64,000 bases of DNA from Vitellaria paradoxa. Its lineage: Eukaryota > Streptophyta > Magnoliopsida > Ericales > Sapotaceae. The stretch covers positions 42,481,180 to 42,545,179 of the forward strand of contig CM034240.1 of the NCBI GenBank assembly GCA_019916065.1, read 5' to 3'. The translations under genes and the position numbers were made by a program. Positions 58,801-64,000 of this stretch are shown piece after piece (position 1 is the first letter of the stretch; every line of letters starts with the position of its first letter). The notes under the pieces are model-generated. The model was given only the letters and a program-made list of their open reading frames with translations, did no database searches and was not told where the DNA came from.

Positions 58801-60180
58801 TTGAAATTTATTTAATGATCATGATTAAATCTCTTTCATTATAATTCTAAAATGCACTCTTTTTTTTCATTCTTTTTTCTCTTCTTATTCACTAAATCAT
58901 TAATTTTCTTTTTCCGTCGCCAAAATATCGACAATTTTATTTTTTTATTTAAATATAAGATAATTAGAGTCGTGGTATTTTATACTAATAGAGGCAAAGT
59001 GCACATATGAGTTCTTACAAGGAACTCATATTTATTATAGTTGTAAATTTTATATATTTCAAATGTATTAATAATTAAATTAAAATTACAAAAAATACCT
59101 AAATAATAATTAAACTTCAAAAAATATTTAAAATTTGTTTCTATCTAAATAACAATTCTTAGTTGAGAATAAATGATTTTCTTTATCCTTACAAGTCGAG
59201 AATAAATGGAAACAAAAAAATATTATTATTTTATTATTATGTCATTTAAGACATAAATTCCACCTTGTTGTTTTTTTTTTTTTTTAGGGATAAATATAGT
59301 ATTTTAAAAAATTCATCAGTGAATTTTTATCTCCTATTTATTCCTTTTCAACGTTAGTGAGAGTTTTAGGTCATTTTTTCTTTCCTTTTGTTTTTGATTA
59401 TTTTCTTTTCTCTATTAATAAATCTCACAAACAGGGAAAATATATTTATTTATTTTACTCTCTCTCTCTCTCTATCTCTCCCCCATTTTATCTAATCTAA
59501 GTGGGTAGCAAACTATTAAAACCCGGTCATATTATAAGGGATTTATAAGAGATGTCAATTAATTGTAAATACTCGCCCATATTATATAAGAAATAATAAT
59601 AACTTGTGCTTAATCAAAATTAGTATTAAATTTTTTATACAACTGAAATTTTGGATAAAAAATTTAAATCAAAAAAATTACAATAATTTATGGGTTTTTA
59701 TTTTTATTTTTTTTAAACTTTAGACCCTAACAACTACTTAATATGTTTTTGTGTTTTTCTCTAATTAATTTTTTATAAGTACCATAAAAAAACAAAAACA
59801 AAAACAAATCATGTGCTTAAATTTAGAAAATACAACTTCATAGAATCTATAATTGGACGGAATTTAAATTAACAGTTTTGATTTACGTATGATTTTCACT
59901 CTTAAAAAATGATGAAATTTAAAATACTCAAGTCGTTTTGTGAGATACGTGATAGTGGAGTCCACTAAATTAAAAATTGTGCAGGAATTTAAAATATAAA
60001 AACGATCTCAGCCGTTGAGTAAAATAAAAAAAATAATTTTTAACTATTAGATCTTAGTTTATGAAAGAGACGTTTTTAAAAAATTGTTATATTTTATTAC
60101 ATAAATACTTAAAAAAAAAAAAATAGGATGCTAGAATTTTTATTGTAACTCGGCTCTTTCCATCCACTCTAAATGTCAAT
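58801..60180. other. AT-rich intergenic DNA
   Basis: T-rich and A-rich low-complexity sequence with a (TC)n run at about 59460-59480. No gene seen. Confidence 0.5.
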
Positions 60181-60182
60181 TC

Positions 60183-60265
60183 AATAATTAACCCTAAATA
60201 GAATCGAACTAGTGACTATTGAGTAATAAACTTAAGATCTCACCAATTAAACTAATTCTCAAGAT
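60183..60265 (-). mobile_element. tRNA-like SINE head
   Basis: On the minus strand TAGTTTAATTGG (60254-60243) is an A-box-like motif and AGTTCGATTC (60210-60201) a B-box-like motif. Between them lies GAGATCTTAAGTTTATTACTC. The downstream TATTTAGGGTTAATTATTG is a plant SINE style of body. Confidence 0.5.
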
Positions 60266-60764
60266 TAAAAAAAAAATCATTTGTCACGACAAAAGAGAAA
60301 AGAAAAAAAAAGAAATAATAATAATTATTTTATATTTGTCTGTAAGTTAAAACAAAAAAGAATAACAACTTTTTTCTCTTTATTTGTAGGTGAAATGAAA
60401 TAAAAGAAAAACAAAAGCACATATTATTAATTTATCATTAAATCATTTGCAAGGTTAGAAATTTTTAATTCACTTAGGGTCTGTTTGGCTTAACAAAATT
60501 TACTAAAAATTATCAAATTTTAACTACTTTTTATACTTTCTTCCAATAAAATTTTAACACCTATCACATTTATATCATATATTTCTATTTTATTATACTT
60601 TTTGGCCAAAATTTGGCCAACCATACATGCCCTTAATTCCACGGTAAGTTTGTATTTTTTTTGTTTTATTAATAAATATATTATTTTCAAAATATTATTA
60701 TTTCACCTTTTTTTTTTCTTCCCCCTATTTCTGCCCTAAAAATTTTAGGGAATGAAAACTTTTC

Positions 60765-60805
60765 ATTTCGTTTCGTTTCGTTTCGTTCCGTTCCGTTTCA
60801 TTTCA
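60765..60805. repeat. (TTTCG)n pentamer run in snurportin upstream region
   Basis: TTTCATTTCGTTTCGTTTCG-type units, with variants TTCCG and TTTCA, about 160-195 bp before the start codon. Confidence 0.85.
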
Positions 60806-60959
60806 TTTCTTCCTTTGAAAAAGATACAATTCTAAAATCCTTATTCTTCCCTTCTTCACTGTCGAAGAGGTACCAACAGGGCGTTCGAGTTTCCGTCCTC
60901 CAAAGACTCCGGCGAAGGGCAACAAAGCTGCGATACGCACCCTGTTGCGCAATTAGGCA

Positions 60960-63773
60960 ATGGCACCTCACGAAATCCGCCGTCCGTTCAAACGTCCGGC
61001 GATCTCCGACCAACAGAAGCGCCGTGAGCTCTCTCTGCTCCGACAGGAGCAGAACCGTCGAGACGCTCAGCGTCAGGCCCGCTGCTTGGCCTCCACAGTT
61101 CTCTCTTTCCAGAGTCAGGACTCCGAACAAGAACCCTCCTTAGAGCTTGAAGTCGCGCCAGAAGGCGATCCCGAGCCCGAGTGCCAAACCAGTGACCTTG
61201 ATGTTCGACAGGCGGCGAAACTCAGGGGCGCAGAAGCTCGCCGGTGGTTCGCGCGACAGCTCATGCTTCCTGAGTGGATGATCGACGTTCCTGATCGCTT
61301 AAGTCACGACTGGTTTGTTTCTCTCATTCTCTTAATTGTCTTCATTTGATCCAGTTTTCTTATGCACGCTCAATCCGTGTACGTGAGTAATTATTGGATG
61401 AATTTATGTATCTATATATGCATATTGATGAATCTAGTATTTATATATGTATCGGAATTTATATACAGTGAGAAGGTATCTTTGCGAGAGATATAAGTCT
61501 AGCCTTACAGGGAAACTGACAGTCTTCTATTCAATGAATTGGGTTTTTTTTTTTTGGGGGGGGGGGTTAGGGTTTGTTTTTGTTTAATTTCGTACTCACT
61601 AAGAAACTTTCTTCTACGTTGCACTGGTGCTGTGTCTGAGAGGGGGACCTCATGACATCAAGCTCGTGGACCCTTGGATTATTAAAAGCCAACTGTCCAA
61701 ATTTATTCAAGTGTTTTTTAAATTAAAAATCCGTGAATGAATCTGTACTGTTAAATTTTAATCCAATAGTCCTGATCTGATGTTTGGGGCTAACGCAGTG
61801 ACCAATGTCCCCCCCTGGGGCGTCCACTGTGTCTAACTTCCAACAGCACCTTTAAGTTTTTTTGGAAGTTGGTTGTGAATAAATTTATTTAGCTAGTTCA
61901 TCCAATGGTATCTAATAATGTGGAAACATCAATAACTGCTGAGATGGAGAATCAAATTAGAATAGGGTGGAAACGAACCGAGCTGCTCGTGAGCTACTCG
62001 AGTGTGGCTCGAGCTCGATTCGTAACTAAAACGAGCTCGGACCGAGCTTGATTTTTAGCTCGTTTTGGATTCGATCCGAGCTTTTCAGCTCGAAAGCTTG
62101 CGAGCAAGCTCGTTAGAATAATATATATATATTTTTAATAATATTTTTATTATATTTTTTAAATATGTTATATTTTAAATAAAAAACGACGTCGTTTTGG
62201 TTTAATCGAGTTATTCGCGAGTCGAGCTCGAGTCTAAATTCTTCTTTATCGAGCCGAACTCGAGCCTATATAAAAGTTCGAGCTCGAGCTCAGTATGAAG
62301 AGCTTGAGCTCGAGTATAAAGAGCTCGAGCTCAAGCTTAGTATAAAAAGCTCGAGCATGTTAAAGCTCGGCTCGATTCCACCCCTAAATTGGAAGAGACT
62401 GTATCACCAACCAGCATTTGCACTTCCTTGCAGTACATTATTTTCTGTGAAAGCTGCTCTGTTGGCTGGTGAATCTGCCTTCTTGTTAGAATGTATGGAT
62501 TTCATGAAATCTCAGCTGTAGTTTCATTGATGGGTAGTAGAGCTCATTTGAAATGCGGCCATGCCTCATTCGCTATACTTAGCCTTTTGATTACCACTGC
62601 AGACCCCAAGGGAATCATGAAAAATCACAGGAGTCATTTCTGAGTCCTATTAAAGGCCTCGTGATCTTTGTTTATGTCATGTTCCTGCTGGCCCAGGGGA
62701 AAAAAAAAAAGCAGTAGTGTTTTATTTGGAATCTCAAAAAGACCACTTTATAACTTCCACTTTTCCACCAAGTAGAATTGAATCTCTCCCTTTGCGGTAA
62801 GGATTTAACAGCTAACTTTTCCATTGCTTTATATTTGAAATCATGAAAACTCTAGCTGTAAGAGCCAAAGCAGTGCCTTTCACTTCATGCAGCCTAAAAA
62901 CCCAAGCAACACAGAGAATAGGTTTTATCCAAAAACTCTCCTCAACTGATTATATATTTTGAGAAAATCTAAAAGCTCAAAAAATTTCCAATTTAAAGCA
63001 GGAGAATACGACTTATCTTTCCTTCATTACTAAGGGATAAGTGCATGACTGAGGTTACTCAACCTTTAATCCATGGGTTTTTTGTGACTGCTGCCCAATT
63101 CAAATCACAAAAGAAAATAGAAACAGTTTTGTTACCGTGTGGCCTGTTGTTTATATAATTGCTTCTTTGAAGTGATCTGACTAATGTGACTTTTTCATAA
63201 ATGGGTCGAATAATTTAAATTGAATTGGGTTTCTGTAGGTATGTTTTTGCAAGGCCGTCAGGAAAAAGATGCTTTGTTGTTTCTTCCAATGGAACAACAG
63301 TCAGCAGGCTTCGTAATGGTTCGTTGTTGCACCGGTTTCCATCTGCTCTACCCAGCGGGGCCAGGACTAAAGGAAGCTCTTGTTCTGCTCAATCATATTG
63401 TATACTTGATTGTATATTTCATGAGGTAATACGTAAATCTTATTATTCAGTCTATGGAGTTCTTGTCATAATGCTTGTTGCTTATAGCATCAGTAACAGG
63501 ACTATGATTTGATGCCTTGCAGTTGGATCAAACTTACTACGTGATTGACATGGTTTGCTGGGCGGGATATTCTCTTTATGAATGCACTGCAGAGTTCAGA
63601 TTCTTTTGGTTAAACAGCAAGCTTGTTGAGTCAGGGGCTTGTGAACCTCCCTCGTTCTACCATAAATACAGATTTAGTTTAGTACCTGTATACAACTGTG
63701 ACCAAGCAGGGCTACACACAGCTTATACAGGGCCAGTGTCTTATGTCAAGGATGGACTACTGTTTTACAACAA
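60960..63773 (+). CDS. Snurportin-1, 5' part (three exons; runs off the window)
   Basis: Snurportin-1 binds the trimethylguanosine cap of spliceosomal snRNPs and links them to importin-beta for nuclear import. Exon 1 (60960-61312) encodes MAPHEIRRPFKRPAISDQQK, a basic importin-beta-binding-like region, an acidic variable linker, then EARRWFARQLMLPEWMIDVP. Exon 2 (63239-63425) encodes FARPSGKRCFVVSSNGTTVS and SYCILDCIFHE. Exon 3 (63523-63773) encodes TYYVIDMVCWAGYSLYECTA, FRFFWLNSKL and PVSYVKDGLLFYNK. Together these form the cap-binding domain. Phases at each junction agree (phase 2, then 0, then 2) and all introns are GT-AG. The rest lies beyond 64000. Intron 1 (1.9 kb) contains a MITE. Confidence 0.94.
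61965..62384. mobile_element. TA-flanked MITE, GAGCTCGAGC-rich, copy 2
   Basis: Left GGGTGGAAACGAACCGAGCT, right (reverse complement) GGGGTGGAATCGAGCCGAGC, with TA at 61963-61964 and 62385-62386. Same interior as 44701-45134. Inserted in intron 1 of the snurportin gene. It is rich in GAGCTC and AAGCTCG units that could pair with each other. Confidence 0.75.
62385..63238. other. Intron 1 of snurportin gene, distal part
   Basis: No gene seen. The intron ends TTTCTGTAG. Confidence 0.7.
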
Positions 63774-64000
63774 GTAAGAGTGTTTTTTTCCCAATATCAC
63801 TGACTATGGATGCCTTATAGCATTAGATTTTCATGACATCGTTGGCTGAGTGTCTCTATGGACATACTCCCAGAATAATAGTCGCAGAAAATATGTTTTC
63901 ATGTTCTTGATTTTTATGTAGAAAAAATCCCAAAATTACGAAAGCTTTAAACACATTATATTTATATCCCATGGCAATGGCTCCATGGTATGCTCTAATT

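Noticed and set aside
60798..61130. 110-codon minus-strand frame over snurportin exon 1
   Set aside because: Antisense shadow of a real exon with clear family identity on the plus strand.
1..64000. CRISPR arrays, operons, rRNA genes, bacterial-type promoters
   Set aside because: None seen; the tandem repeats found lack the regular repeat-spacer pattern and the genome is that of a plant.

Overview
The window is nuclear DNA of a flowering plant, probably a dicot; the species cannot be told from the sequence. Four lines of evidence support this. The genes have spliced GT-AG introns. Two of the families (multi-copy intronless EXO70, snurportin) have a plant-type form. The intergenic DNA is very AT-rich. 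It is full of plant transposon classes: PIF/Harbinger, MULE-like, Copia, TRIM, LINE, SINE and many MITEs. There is no sign of bacterial, viral or organellar sequence.

Layout. 1-9179 is mostly one 8.1-kb PIF/Harbinger-type element (1042-9176, TTA target duplication). It carries a decayed Myb/SANT-like ORF1 gene, a truncated transposase, a decayed 'putative plant transposon protein' gene and exon-like pieces of unknown origin. 9180-20500 is gene-poor AT-rich DNA with MITEs, a TA-rich minisatellite, a 1.27-kb-spaced segmental duplication and a decayed repeat array. 20528-33992 (minus) is a six-exon gene for a 170-aa SAP-domain protein. Its 7.9-kb fourth intron holds a 5.2-kb decayed Copia element, a TRIM element and a three-unit tandem repeat that copies the local 5' splice site; its fifth intron is of the GC-AG type. 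34000-40700 is repeat-rich spacer with a U-snRNA-like promoter motif, MITEs and a SINE. 40711-42642 (minus) is an intact intronless EXO70 exocyst gene. 42850-54700 is repeats again: a paired TA-flanked MITE, a LINE tail, a 2.4-kb foldback element with a 10-bp target duplication, three copies of a 0.5-kb MITE (one of them near 18.5 kb) and two SINEs. 54765-57480 (minus) is a five-exon COMMD9-like gene (203 aa). 57960-58800 is an RNase H-like retroelement relic. 60960 to beyond the right edge (plus) is the 5' part of a snurportin-1 gene.

The four host genes are unrelated housekeeping-type functions: chromatin or RNA binding by a SAP protein, exocytosis by EXO70, endosomal COMMD/commander-type trafficking, and snRNP nuclear import by snurportin. 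They do not form a pathway. The main interest lies in the mobile DNA: the foldback element, the composite Harbinger element, the odd flanks of the Copia element, and the effect of insertions on the SAP gene. Exon borders were read by eye from splice sites, reading phase and family resemblance; no alignment was run.
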